A stretch of DNA of 64,000 nt. Origin: Rallus limicola (Eukaryota; Chordata; Aves; Gruiformes; Rallidae). Location: the NCBI GenBank assembly GCA_022605955.1, contig JAKCOZ010000015.1, positions 9,863,287-9,927,286 of the forward strand, in the 5' to 3' direction. The notes under the pieces were generated by a model. That model saw only the letters and a list, made by a program, of their open reading frames with translations, did not search any database and had not been told where the DNA came from. How positions within the stretch are numbered: the stretch's first letter is position 1; every line of letters starts with the position of its first letter. The position numbers were made by a program, and so were the translations under genes. Positions 49,906 to 63,156 of this stretch are shown here, in pieces.

Positions 49906-52900
49906 ATTCTTCCTAGCTGGAGAATCTTGAACATAGTGTGGTGTCTGGAAGTAGTATTATCCTTCTGGAATGTAACTCACAGAAGAGGTGTCTGCTGGGT
50001 TGTGGGAAGGTGTTTGCTTTATGTTGTCCTTAATCTTCTGGATAAGGAGTTATCAGGAGGAAATCTTTAATGTGCATTGTTGAGGCTGTTTTACATCAAT
50101 ATAGAAATTCATTGCTCAGCTCTACAGAACATTAAGGAATAGGGTGTCGTTTTAGCCTCCTCCACCAATTTAATTTCCTGGAAAGAAAACTTGGTGTTGT
50201 AAAACTGTAGACAGAGCCATGACATCACCCAAAGCATGGTGACATCTCCCATGGCCCACTCCCTGCTGTGGATGGGATTGAAGAGTAGCTCTTCTGTGCA
50301 GCTTCATTAGCGTTCGTAGGTAGCCCTGCTGTCTGTCAACAGAGCATCTCTAGTGTGAGTCTGTGCTAATCAGGTACAATACTGGTCTCCTATTACGGTT
50401 CTTCATCTAATGAGGTGAGAGTAGATGGCGCATACCATTAACCTTCCAGGCTGCTCTAATTGCTCTGTTTCTGATCAGACACAGATGGTGTATCAGTATG
50501 TAATGGCGCAGCCCAGAGTGATGTTAGAGCTGCATAGGCCCTGGTCTCCAGCAGACTCTTCCCTTCCCTCGTTCCCCTGCTCCATGACAATCGGAGTAAA
50601 GGCAGAAGCAGAGTCTCAGTGTGGAAAAGGGGTTAGGAGAAGGAACCCGGGCCAAAGATAACCAATAAAGGAAGAGCAAACAGCAGGAATCTCCAGGTTT
50701 TGTGTGTGTTTGCATTCAGTCATTTTCTTTACCTTTCTTTACCATTGTATTTTTCCCCAAATCTTTTATTTCATCAGTCTTAGGAGTTGCTTTGAAATTG
50801 GACTTCCCTAATTTACATTCTCCCCCCTGCCTAATTTCTTTAATTCAGACACTGCTTTAACCCTCTTCTAGCCCTACCTGAGCCCAGCCTTTTCATGGGG
50901 GGAGGAGGAAAAAGCTTATTCCCCTGGTTAGTTGTGTTTACTTGGGTTTTGTAATCCATAAAGAAGTGGTGTCTGGTCACACACAAAAGCAGTGCTTAGG
51001 GTGGGCTGTGCTAGCACAGGCATGCAAAGGTGTCTCAATAGCTCCTGGAGCAGAGCCAGCTCCCAGCAGCACCAACCAGGGCCAAGGGTGATGGGTTATG
51101 CTTGTCTAAACAAGTAAATGCTGTAATGGGTGCTTATAGTGACATAGGAGGGACCTGTGGTAGGGTTGCCAGCTGTGGACTGCAAGATAGAGCAGTGTGA
51201 GAGGGATCCCAAAGCTTGTCCACGTCCACTGGGGTAGATCTTCAGGACAGTGTACAGAAGGAAGAACAAGCAGTGCTAACTTCTCCCATTGATCCAACTT
51301 TCATTGTAAAGCCTGAAGAGAGATTTCCCAAGGTACCACAGATAGGGTGACGGGAAGTCCTTTTCTTACTGTGCCTTCCCAAGAGAAGTAGGTGCAGTGG
51401 GAGTTATTCAATTAGTAAGGGAGCTCGGGGTGAACATTGACCTTGTCTTGATGAGAATGTATAGGGATCATGTGTTGGCACATTTGGCTTGGCTTAACAT
51501 GACTTAAGAGCCTTGTCTGAGATGTAGAGTAATGCATCTGAAATTGCTTAGATCTCAACTTGTCCCTAGGCAACAACATTTGCCTCAGGAAGACTCATCT
51601 TGTACTGTATGTTCATTATAGCTGAATTCTACTTAAGGACACTCATAGTAGAGCATCCCATAAAATAAAATCAATTATATTTCAGCCATCCTATCTCTAC
51701 AAAGTGTAAAATAGGGATTGATTGTGCCTCTGAGAAGAAAATGCCACGTAACGCATCTCATCTATGTCTAAATGTGTTCCTGGTAGACCAAATCCACTTA
51801 GAAACAGCTGTAGCAGGAGTAAGATGCTAGGACTGGATGGGAGCTGGCACTGTCTTGTCCTATCCTCAAAGATGATATCAGAAGAGCCCTATATTGCCTT
51901 AATACAGCATCCTTTTTTTCCAAATGCACTTGAACAGCAGTCTTGGGAACAGCCCCAAATGTAATACCTGACCAAACTGTGCTCTTGGTGTGTCAGATTA
52001 ACTGCAGATGCAATGCTAAAGCAGTCTTGTTTAGTAGATTTTTATCTTCTGTACCAGTGGATTCAAAGGGATGAAAAAGATCCGGAGTGCAGGGCCGCAG
52101 CGTGTGGGAGGAAAGCAGCCTCTGAGTCACGGGGAGTTATTAAATGACAGCAGAACTGAAATGCCTCGAAAGCCCCAACTGTGCTCTCACGTAGGCTGCT
52201 AATTGTTGATGATATGCAGAGGCAAAGCCCTGACCCAACTTCCCAGAGAGCCCTGTGTCCCTAAAGAAAGAGGATTAAAACGGCCTTTTCGCCAGCGTCT
52301 CCGCTGAGCTGTGAGATGGTGTGTGACGCAGAAAGCACTGTCTCCCCTGGGCTGCCGGCTGAGGTGGGACAGCATCGCTGCCTTCTCCTGTGGCACCCAG
52401 TGGAGCCCACTGTGCTGCTGCCTGGATGGTCTGCAGCTCTTGCAGTGCCTTGGCAGTGGTTCATGGTGCCTCCTTAGGTGCAAGAACTGGGGTGCAAAGG
52501 ATAGTTGTCCCCTTTTATTCTGGGGTGAAATGAGTCCTGAATGGCTTGTGCTGAGAGGCCTTTTTAATTTGCAAAATATGCTTTACTAATAAATAAAGCT
52601 CCAGGGTCAATTACCCAATTGAGAGCAGTCTTCTCCTGTTTTTTCTCATTTGTTAGGTCTCTTGCTTCACCTAGGTTGTGTGTGGTTCACTCTAGGCTGT
52701 GTAGGAAAGCTTTCTGGTCAAGGCTGAGAAACATCAGGGTTAACTGAAATGAGGTATTTCTACCAAATATCAACTCTTCCAGAAGGAATTTGTTGGAAAG
52801 ATTTTTTAATGGGTTCAGTTCTACAGCCCTGGTGCTTGGGTCTGCTTGGACCCATGGCACTCCCAGCTCTGTGAATCACTCCTGGGCTGGTGGCCTCAGT

Positions 52901-53489
52901 GACTTACTGGAGCAGAAGTGAGCCATGGAGGTGGCATGGAGGGCACTACTTCACTGCAGTATGCTGTCCCCAGGCTCCCCCAACAAAAACTGCTGTGTGT
53001 GCCTCAGGTTGAGGCACTGCATAATGCAAGCTTTGCATGATGAGAACATATGAATTAGGAGCTTACAGCTCACTTTAAAGTCAGTTAAAAGAAGGATCCT
53101 CCCTGCTGACAGCCCCGAGAGATCATGACTCTCATTTTTGTGGTTTAACATTGACTTTTTGCCCCTAAAACTGGTGCTGACTAATTCTACAGAAAGACAC
53201 ATCGGAGCTATAGCTCGCTGCCTGGGGAGATGTTGGAGGTATTAGTAGGTCACTGGTTAAAGCTATGTAAAACTCACCAGGGCTTAGTTTGAGGTCAGAG
53301 CCTTGTCCCCAGACATAAGACCTGCTCACTGCATGGAGGGACTCAGACACAAATATGTACCTGCCCCCCGGCTCCTTCCTTGCTGTCCTCAACCACTCGT
53401 TCATCTGTAAGAAAACACAATGCTTTCCTAAATTTAGCTGCATAAGTACTGTGGGCGTTGTCTCTTCTCCCCTTTCCCCTGTTTCGAAA

Positions 53490-53640
53490 GCCATCTTAAA
53501 AATTGCACAGCGATTTAAATGGCAGCTTGATGGGAATCCATAGCAAATGACTCTGCAATTAGTAAATCTCTCCTATTGTGACAGCTCTATTATTAAACTG
53601 CCATAAATGCCAGGCTATTAATCTGCTGTCTCCTCAATCC
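53490..53640. promoter_or_regulatory. Candidate conserved regulatory element
   Basis: Unique, AT-rich sequence with GCGATTTAAATGGC, CTGCAATTAGTAAATC, CTATTATTAAACTGCC and GGCTATTAATCTGC sites. No coding potential is evident. Clustered TAAT cores resemble a vertebrate conserved non-coding element. Not tested. Confidence 0.2.
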
Positions 53641-56600
53641 CCATGCATCCCTTTCCTTGCCCATCCTTTCCGTGATTATTATTTTTTTTTTAAAGTTTCA
53701 ACTGCCTTCCAGCAAGTGTTTGCAGGGATGGGGTGCATAGGAGGTGGCACGTGGAGGGGCAGGGAGGCTCTCAAGAGGTCTTATCTGTAAGACTGGTGAG
53801 AAAAAGCCCTTAACAGTCACCTTTCACTTGCTTTGAAACTTTGCTGCAACTGAAAAATGTGGAATTCCTGATTTGCAAAAGCCAAAGTTTAGTCCTTAAG
53901 GAGGTCCCTATTTGCAGGAGGCAAAGGGGTCTGGAAGGAAGCTGTGACAAAATACAGGTGGGAATATTGTCTTAGCAAAGAGGAGAGCCTGGAAAAGTCA
54001 TAGCTGTCCCAATGGCAGGGTGAGCTTAGCAGCTGCTGTTTCCTCCATCCCAGGATCCAGGTATGCATCTCATTTCTTAGCCCATAGAACTGCTCTGTCA
54101 CCCCAGGGCTTGGGGACAGGGTAAGTGGTGGGAACATGCAGGGATGTGAAGAGCAGTGAAAGAGCCTCAAATGTTACTCCAGATGCTGCCTCTGCAGTGC
54201 TGGTGTGTTGTGTGTTGGCAGTGCTACTTTGCACATGCTCATCCCTCCTGAGATAGTAGGGGCTGCCCAGCTAGGGGCAGAGGGAGTGGTAGTGTGCAGC
54301 TGTTGTAGTGCAGAACTGGGTGACTGCATGTTTTTGCCTTTGATCTGAGCACTGAGGTTGGCTTTTTGAGGAGGCAGTGCTGGCACCTCTGCCCTGGGGT
54401 TTCTGCTCCTTGCACTCCTTGCAGCAGTGTGAGGACAAGCTTGTCACAGGGAGGTGTGTGCAGGCTGGCAAGAAAACAGCCAAGAATGTCCTCACCAGCC
54501 TTAGATCTGTGACCTCTTGGCTTTTAGCTGCTGCTTGGGATGGTGCTGGTTTCAGTGGAAAGGTCCACCACCCCTGCAGCTCCTGTGGCACCCTGCAGAG
54601 GAAGAGCTGGTGCTGCCTGCTGCTGCCTGGAAGCCTTGCAGAAAATGTGGATGTATGTTTAGAAAAGGTCCATATATAGCTGTCCTGTTGTTCTCTACTT
54701 CAGTAAGAAGTGATGCTGCCCTGTAACAGCTGAATTTTCACCTGCTGCTTGGAGAAGAGCATATCTTGCAGGTACTGTCTGGATGAGATCTTTGTAAAAT
54801 CCTGGAAATTTGGGATCGTATGGGCTTTGAACAGCTGGAGTATAAAGAATGCCTCCACCCTTTGAGAGCTAACAGGAAAAGGATGTATCAACCCAAAATC
54901 TGAGACTTAAAGAGGGGATTCCTCCAATAGGGAATAGCACCTTATTTTTTTTTTTTGGCTTTTCCCTCAGCCTCGATGAGTTAAATGTAGCCATGCTGGC
55001 ACAGATCAGCTGTACCACATAACCACCTCCATTCTCTTTGTCCCCCACTGGTATTGAAGCTTCCCTAAAGGCTGGGTACCTGCACAGCTGCTGCTGGTAC
55101 TCTGCCTCCCAGCCAGGGCATCTGGTTGAGGATATCTGCTGTAGCTTGGCCTGTCCTGGGAAGGATTTCTGTCTGTGGCTTCTTTTGGGCTGCTGAGGTA
55201 TTAAAGCAAACAAAGAATTTACATCCGCTTAGTGCCAGCTTTAGTCCCTTGTGATGGGAGATGGGCCTCCACCAAGCACGCTGCCCTCTGTTAACTGTGG
55301 GTATTTCAGAGGCTCTTTAAATACAGTATTAGATTCCTAATTATGCAGAAACCCTTCAGTCTGGCCTGTTCCATCTGGAATTATGCTCAACTGTCAAATC
55401 CTGCCAAATACCTTCTTGGAGCAAGGGAGGCTCATGCACTTGGATTGCTTGCTGCTGGGAGGCAAAATGTGACCAGGAGGCTGAGCCACCTGGCCCCGGG
55501 TGGGGTGGCAGATGTGGGGGCTGCTGGCCTTGATGTGCTACCTCCCTTCTCCTTGCAGCAGTGTGCACCTGAGGCTGTAGGCACCCACCTTCCCAGGCCT
55601 TCACCCTGTGGGATCCCCCAAAACATGTTGTTGCATGTCTCCCAAATAAGGAGAGTGTTTTTGTGTTAGTCTGTGGGGTCCCTTCATGGCAGTGTTTCTG
55701 GAGGAGACTGGACAGAGATGTTCGCCAGAGAAGATGGGAGAGCAGAAAGTGGCATTGGGAGAGGACTGATGTGGCAGGAACGGCTTGTGAAGAGCATTTG
55801 CAGCCTCCCCCTTCTGCGCCCTTTTCCTCTGGCTAAATTGCTTTACACCAGGAGTGAGTCATTCTGGGAATAACTAAGGCTAGATGATGCTTTGTATATT
55901 TAATAGTGTATTTAACATGGCTGCAATTCAGCTCACAAACATCCTTTGTGATGGTGCAACTGCTGCCTAAGAAAACACCCCTGCGGGCTTGAGACAAATG
56001 CTATTTCTAAGGGAACCTGGGTCTTAATTACCTCAGAACATCACAGAAATTGTAGGTATTTATTAACCAGCAATGCCTGGGCCATCGTCTGCCAGCACAC
56101 AATGCTGTCCTGGGGTGTGCAGTTACTGCAGGGTGCACCTGACTTGCAAGGAAGATTTCATGCCCCCTTTGCCATCCATCCCTCAGGCATCACTTGTTGG
56201 TTCAGAGCACCTAGAACACTCCATTGTTTTGCCTGATCATTTTGATTAAGACCTATTTTCTTGTTGTCCCCCCCAACACATATGCATCAGTTCTTAGTTC
56301 TGTAGAGAGCAACCTCATAATTTTCACTCAAATCTCCATGTCCTATTAAGCCTTGTGCTGCTTCTTAGCAACGAATTAATAGTTGAGTGAAAGGGTTTTA
56401 TCGTACAATATATTTTAGAGAATAAATATCCTTAAATTACCATTCTGTAAGCAATTGGAGAGAGTATTTCTGTTATGAAAAACTTTTTCTAGGGAGGTCT
56501 TTTAAATCTGTACTGTGAGTCTCTGTTCTGCAGTAGGTCTGGTTATTACTGTGTGTCAGGGATGTCAGCTAATATGAAGGTGGGAGATAGCAAAACGAGG

Positions 56601-58849
56601 TTTTCTTAGCTGTTCCTGTAGGTCTCAGAAAACAATTTTCTCTGTGCTTTTCTTTTTCCTTCCTCCTCCCCCCCCCGACAAAAGGGGGACAGTCAAACCA
56701 CCTATTTTGCCAAGCGTACAGCTTCAAAACTTGATTTTCTTGGCAATAATTTATCCAGTGTTGGTTCTGTCTTGGATTCTGTGTGTTCATCTTTGTGGAG
56801 TAATAAGGTTTGCAACCATGAACCTTTCAATATTGTTCCCAGTGGTCCTTGCACAGAAATACACTCTTTCAGTAGGAGGTGTAACTCTCAAGAGTGAACT
56901 TCTGCAGTTCCTTTGCCTTTGGGTAGCAGAATCTATGTCCAGGAAAGCACAGGCAAAGAAGATAACTGAGGGAACAGCTGTGCTTTAAATACTGCTCTAA
57001 ACTTTATGGAAAAAAATAATCAATCTGTAACTTTTAATGCCTTATTGCACATGTAACTACAGTGTTTCAGCATGCAAATGGCTGCTGAGGTAGCAGCGAC
57101 TGCGCACTTGCTGCCTCTTCTCATGTGTAATCAAAAGGTACAAATGAGAAGGCATCTTTCTCATAAACTGGGTCACTGGGTTAATAGAGTTTTGAAAATA
57201 TCCCCTCCTGACCCGGGCTGTTAATATCTCAGTATCCATCTATATTTTAATACTGTCATATGCCTGTGGTACGCGTGTCTGTCATCTGCTTGCTCTGAAG
57301 GTTTTCTCCCTCAGTCAAGAAAATACTCTGCATGATAGAGATCACTGCTGAATGCAAGATGATGCTTTGACTGGCAACAATTCGTCTTCATTTGAACGTT
57401 AAATATGCCATTTCCCAAGCTAGGGAAAGGCTCACTTTAGGGCAGCGGCTTAGCGACTGTTCTAGGCAAGGGTTTAAAAGGCAAATATTCAGCTGAACTT
57501 TACATAAATTCAGTTTTTAACAGTTAGTTGAGCTTTGGATGTTTCTGTGTCTGGTACCCTTTCCTTGGACTCTTGTGGCTCCTGTGGCCATGGGCGTGAC
57601 TGAGACACTCTTCTATGGGCGCTGCTTTCTTGTTGGGTTTTAGTATGTTCCCTTTGATAGTGATTTAGCAGGAAATTCTAGGTTTTCAGGGGTGGAGGCA
57701 CAGGGGGAGCAGTTAATTAGCTGTATTTGCTCTTCTGTCAAGAGATGAATCTTCTCTCTAGTTTACAGATCGCTAAAGTTAGGAACTTTATCCAAGGGAT
57801 TGAGATTAATTGCTCTCTAGGAAAAGCTGTCTTTTTCCTTGGCCACCCTAGGGGAAGCCCAGGTGATGTTCTACTATTTGTCAGACAGCTCATGCAGGTG
57901 GGGATGCATCCCTTCCTCAGTGCCTTTCAGACTTTTATGATATAAACCATTAGTTTTACTTCCTTTCTGATTCAAAACACCAAATCCTTCATCGTTCTCC
58001 CCATCTGTTCTGGCCTCAAATGCTCCACTGCTTTTTTCAGCTATGGTCTGGGTAGAGTCGCTTGCTCCCAATGGCACAGCCTTCCCCAGTCTGATAAAGG
58101 GAATATGGCAAAATGCTTTGCTAACAGGTGTGTTATTCCATTTGGATTCGTAGTCAGGATCTTGCAAGGAAGTGCTGGATACCTGGTGTTCTGAGCAGCG
58201 AGGGTGTGTGCAGATTTCAGGTGAAGGAGGACTGCCCCAAGTAGTGAAGATTATTGAGTAACTTTGCTTGCAGCCTGTGAAAACAAGAGTCACTGTTGTG
58301 GTTAGCAAAACAAAGCAATTTCTCTAAGTGGAAGGCAGCTGTTCTCCCCCCCCAGCTCTTTTAAAGATTCTCCCACCCTGGAGTTCAGCAGCCCAGTCCT
58401 GGCCACCCAGAAGTTTGTGGGATCATGCTCTGGCTTCTGTGGGATAATGACTTTTCTGCCCACGTCCAAATGACACAGGCTACCGGTTATGAAAGGAGAA
58501 TAGGAAATTCATCTGTTAGCTGCTCTCTCTCTTGCAAGATTTACTTCCATCAGGGATTTTTATAGGCTAATGCTGTGTCTTTCGTGATGGGGATGTGTGG
58601 TGGAGGAAATTTATTGTTCCCTTCCTAATAGATGGCTGTAATTTCATTTCAGAACAACCACTTTATGTGCGAGAAAGTGATTCCATTATGCCACTGCACA
58701 GCATTGGGAGCATCTGTGGCAGTGGGGGCATTTGGATTAAAGAGAGTAAAGGCTGCACATCTGCTGCCCTCCACCCCTATTCTCAGAACACAGTGTTAAT
58801 CCTAAAGAAAAGAGAGCAATTAGCTTGTAAACCCTTCCTGAACCCACTG

Positions 58850-59060
58850 GAAGATTAGCCATTTTCAATTAAAGCTTTTCAGCTGGAAAGATAATGGACT
58901 AAAATTTCCAGCTTTTAAAAAATACTATTATTGACCATGTGGTTTTATTTCTGTCAATTTACATCCTTTATAATTAGCTACCCTGGGATAATTAGGACTG
59001 CCTTGCACCATACTCTGTTCCCCACTCTTTCCCCTTATAATGCAAATGGCAAACTGACTT
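58850..59060. promoter_or_regulatory. Candidate conserved regulatory element
   Basis: Holds CATTTTCAATTAAAGC, AAAGATAATGGAC, TATAATTAGC and GATAATTAGG cores in a short interval, with no repeat and no coding signature. It is a possible enhancer-type element bound by homeodomain and GATA-type factors. Conservation was not tested. Confidence 0.22.
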
Positions 59061-60379
59061 TGTGGTCCGTCTTCTGGCCTGTTGCAGCTAGCACAAATCC
59101 AGTGTTGCCATTTGGCCCTGTGCTGGGGATGAGCCAAAAGCAGTACTTCCACAGGTTACTGTAACTCACAAGTGAAAGGATAAACCTTTACATACCACTG
59201 TAAGCGTGCTGTAACTCTTCCCAGGGATGGGAGGAGGGAGGCTGATCCCATCTTGTAATCCTGCAATAATAAGCAATTTGCAGTCCCTTGGGGGACTTTA
59301 TGCATCACTGGTCCCAGCACTTGGGAGTTACCTAGATCTGTGTCCTGGCTTGCGAGGTAAAACTTCACAGCCTGGAGCTGGAGTCAGACCAGCAGATGGA
59401 AATGCCTTGCCCCAGAACACGCGGCTGATTGACTCTGTCTGAAGGCATCTGCAAGTTTGAGCACTTCTGAAAGCTGCATCACTCCTGGGGGCCTCCAGAT
59501 AGTGCAGTGAACCTTCCTGTGGCAGCAAGGCAGTCTGCCCTGGTTTCACCCCGTGCTGGAAAGCTGCATGCCAGCTGCTGCGGGGTTGCGGTGCCTTTTG
59601 GGTCATCTTGGTTTGCTTGGTGTGATCTGCTCCCCCTCGTTTTCTGCGGCTCGCTCACGAGTGCAGCTCTGGTGTCGCTGCAGACCCAGTGTGGGTGGGA
59701 TGCTCAGGCTGGAGCTGACAGCCAGCTTGTGGCTTCATCTGCCACCCACCACCGTGGTGTCCTCTCAGCCGGGTATCCCAGTCTGCACTGCACGTGCAGC
59801 CTTGCATCCCGTACTACCACAGGTTACTGTGATCAGCTGTGTTTCAGGGGACTTGTGGCTTTGGTCACTACTTGTGACTGAAACACAGTCAGCCTGTGCT
59901 GCTGCTAGCAGCTGCCCTGCATCTAGGCAGAAGAGAAGAAAGGGTGATCTTTCAGGGAATTGCTGTGCCATGTAGGCTGAGATACCTGTCATGGAAATTA
60001 ACTCTGTAGCCAAGGCCAAGGACTTCTGAATGAGGTAAGCTCAATGAGTTATCTGAATGCAAAACCACCCTAAGCTGTGACTTCTGGGTGCAACGTGGGC
60101 TGTGCTTTTTGAGTCACTCAAAATTACTGGTATTGCGCCTAGTTCTTGGCTGTCTCCCATACAGACCTTGGCCAGGTCCCATCTAGGCTTGCCTTGTCTC
60201 TTCTGGAGAGTTGCACAACGTAGTCACTGCATGGTAGTGCGTAAGAGCAGATATCAAAGCTATTAAAGCTTTTTTTTTTGTGTGTAAGGAATATGGCTTT
60301 GGTGCTCTTGGGATCTTGCTGGCCTTATCAAGCTACTGATATTAACATTGTCTTTTTGCAGTCAGCGCTTTCCTGCTAT

Positions 60380-60680
60380 TTCTTTGTTGAAATGCATATG
60401 AAAATATGCCTTGGAAAATATTTTTCATCCGAACTAGTTAATACAGCACCTTGGAGAGAAGGTATCTGATGCAACAGAGTACAAATGAAGCCTCATTAAA
60501 CAGGAATTCAGTGATTCTGCTGAATGCCCCAGCAATTAAATTTCATCTCAATTCATATGCAGGTCAGGAGAGTTTGGAGAATAGAGGAAGCAAAGCACTG
60601 TGGCTCCGTACTATGCAAATTAGTGTTAACATGGCATTTCATTTATTGTTAATGCATTGTTACACTGCTACTCATTGAAA
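60380..60680. promoter_or_regulatory. Candidate POU/SOX regulatory element
   Basis: A perfect octamer ATGCAAAT (60613-60620) directly abuts a TTAG core. Two SOX-type ATTGTT cores follow at 60645-60650 and 60656-60661, about 25-40 bp downstream. The upstream part has CAGCAATTAAATTTC and further AT-rich cores. The open frames through it are short and look non-coding. The combination suggests a neural or pluripotency-type enhancer grammar, but this is motif reading only. Confidence 0.25.
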
Positions 60681-63141
60681 AGAAACTGTGTGACAACTGC
60701 TAAGACTGATGACCCACTTGCTTATTTTTCCATCTGCGTTGGCAGTGTTGCCTCTGAGAAGACCAGCGCCAAGATAAATCTTGTTAGGGGAAGACATGGA
60801 GGTTTTTCTCACAGAGTGGAGCTGGATGTGGACTAAATATTAAGACTTGTCCATCAGGCTGCAGTAAGCAGTAGTGTTGTGCCTCTCTCTCCTTTGGGGT
60901 GAGATGTGTCACGACCCACATCCCTGCTACTGGGAGGAACTTTTATTTTGGCTCAAGCGCTGGCTCCTTTTGAGTGAGTGACAAGTCTTCAGTCCCTACT
61001 ATTGCAAAGACCTGAGCTCTCATGGCATGTAACCTGGTAAGGGGTTCAGGATACTGATGTGCTTTGCAGCCCCGTCAGCGTGCTCACACCTCTGAGTTGT
61101 CATGAACAGGCCCTGCCAGGGTAGCACTGAGGCTGGTATTGAGGTGCCAAGTGCAGTGTAAATTGGGATGTTTTAACGACCTTAAAACTGGGACCCAGTC
61201 CTGTCACTGAAGAACTTGCACACTTCTCCGTGGGAGAAATATGCTCTGCCTAGCTGAACATGATGGACATGCTTTCAGATGCTGTGCACACAACTTGCAG
61301 AGCTCTGCTCCTTTTGGAGCAGGTCATAAACTCCCACCTTGCCGTGGTGTGGCTGGTGATTGCTGATAGATCATTAACCTCCTGCTGATTTGCTTATAGT
61401 TGTGTCTTGTCAAGCTCATCTTTATTTGGCTTTAAAAAAAAAAAAGAAAAGCTGAGACTTGCTTTTGTTGGGACGACCTCTGCTAACAAGGTTCCTGAAC
61501 AAGCTCTTTTGCATCATTAGAGCTGGCTTGGAATGAGAGATCATGTACTTTGCTGCAACCTATTTGTTTTCCACTGTTTCACACACCGTGTTGGAGCTCC
61601 CCAACCCTGTAGTGTCTTCCTGTGATTATCCAGAAGTTCAGACCTCGGGCTAAATTGTGGGATTTCTCTTAATGCTCAGTGACTAAGAAAAAAATAATAT
61701 ATATACAGTAGAGGGCAAAGTGGCTGGGAGTGTGCTTTCCATGACCTGAAGTACAGCTGAAGGATCTGTAAATGAAATTACTCCACACAGATGAGAGCAC
61801 TGCTTTCCTCCCTTGCAGACTGAGCAGTAGATGTCCCTTTACCAAAGGACTTGTTTTCACAACTTCAGAACACTGACTGAGGTTTTAGCTAATAAAGGAC
61901 CATAAGGAGGAGTTGCCTGAAGGAGGCAGGTTAGTCATTGAGGTTAAACCCAGAAATTTGGGAAAACACTTTGAAGCGGTGTGAGACTGTGCCTTCGTGG
62001 GGGCATAGCTTGCAGGCATGAATTCTGGTGATGCCATCTGTTATTTATTGCTCCTGACTCCTGTTTGACATGCTGTTTACCCAGTGGCATGGTGTCCTCT
62101 GGCAGATGGTTGCAGAAAGCACAGACCCTGTGCCTCACTCAGAAAAGCCTTGGTAGCAAGACGTACCATGGGGAAAGGGAAGCCAGGTGAAGGACAAGAG
62201 GTGTGCATGAAGTCACCATTGGGACCATGCTGATGAACATTTTTTGGATCTAAAAGGATGTTGTATCTAAAGTTGGTAAAAGAAACCCCCGTGACTACTG
62301 AAAATGGCAGTGTGCTCTTCTCATTTGGTTTTGAGTTGGAATTTAATTCCCAAATCCATGTAGCTGTTTCTCTTCAGTGAAAGTCCCTCCCATGTAGCCC
62401 TGTAGACCAGCCAGTGAAGTTTTTCAAAGGAATGAAATGTAGCTGCTTGTTGATTTTGGTGGAGTATGGTGACTTCTTTCTCTATGATACTGAGAAAATG
62501 ATTTCTCTCCTTTTAGCTAACAAGCATCTAGTTAACTTGCTTGGCTTCTAGTTGCTTGCAAAAGAAAAGGGGGAACTATTGCAGCTTATAATTTATTGCT
62601 GGGGTCTGATGGGGACAACTGGACTGATTTGGAGAGAAATGCCCAGTGCTGCTCCAGACACAGACTCACTGGCTTCTCTGTAAATTCAGCAAGTGAAAAT
62701 TCAAGTGCTTGGGTTTGCATCTACATGGGATGGAAAAGGAAATGTCCCTTGCTGTGAGAAGGGAGGAAGCTCTGCTGAGGTTGGTCACCGGGAACAGGCC
62801 AAAATAATGAGGTTTTAAAAACTGGGTCTTTCAGTTACTACAGTTTTTAACTTTGTCTCTTTCCTGAACTAAAAGTACAATACTTGGGTGTGCATTGCAG
62901 CCCAGGTAGGGATGCTGGCAAACAGGTGAGAGGCATAATCAGGGAATGCCAAAGCGCCAGCCTCCCATGGAGAAGGGGTCACTGCAGCACATCCTTCTTC
63001 CCATTAATCACAGCTCCGGGAGACATCCTGCATCCCCATCACTCCCCTGCAGCGCTGTCAGGCGGTGACAGATGTGGAGGTCTCTTTCTGAAATGGTTAA
63101 GCAGAAAAACGTACAGTGCCTGTTTTATTGTGCTCTGGTGA

Positions 63142-63156
63142 GGGGGGGGGGGGGGG
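63142..63156. repeat. Poly-G homopolymer, 15 nt
   Basis: Fifteen uninterrupted G, followed by GATGGATGGGGG. It may form G-quadruplex structure, and its length may be misassembled. Confidence 0.92.

Larger units (their letters stand above)
49906..63141. other. Long non-coding stretch, no gene recognised
   Basis: No exon, RNA gene or transposon copy could be supported in about 13 kb. Mildly CpG-enriched patches occur near 52080-52380 and 59560-59800, without an obvious core promoter. Overlapping frames of 100-145 codons (for example 57874-58308 minus and 59507-59975 plus) show no recognisable domain. Poly-T at 54945-54956 and poly-A at 61434-61445 are simple runs. Candidate regulatory islands are listed separately. 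Confidence 0.55.

Noticed and set aside
59507..59975. Two plus-strand frames of 124 and 140 codons in a mildly GC-rich patch
   Set aside because: They overlap each other and a minus-strand frame, match nothing I know and lack credible splice sites or a promoter.
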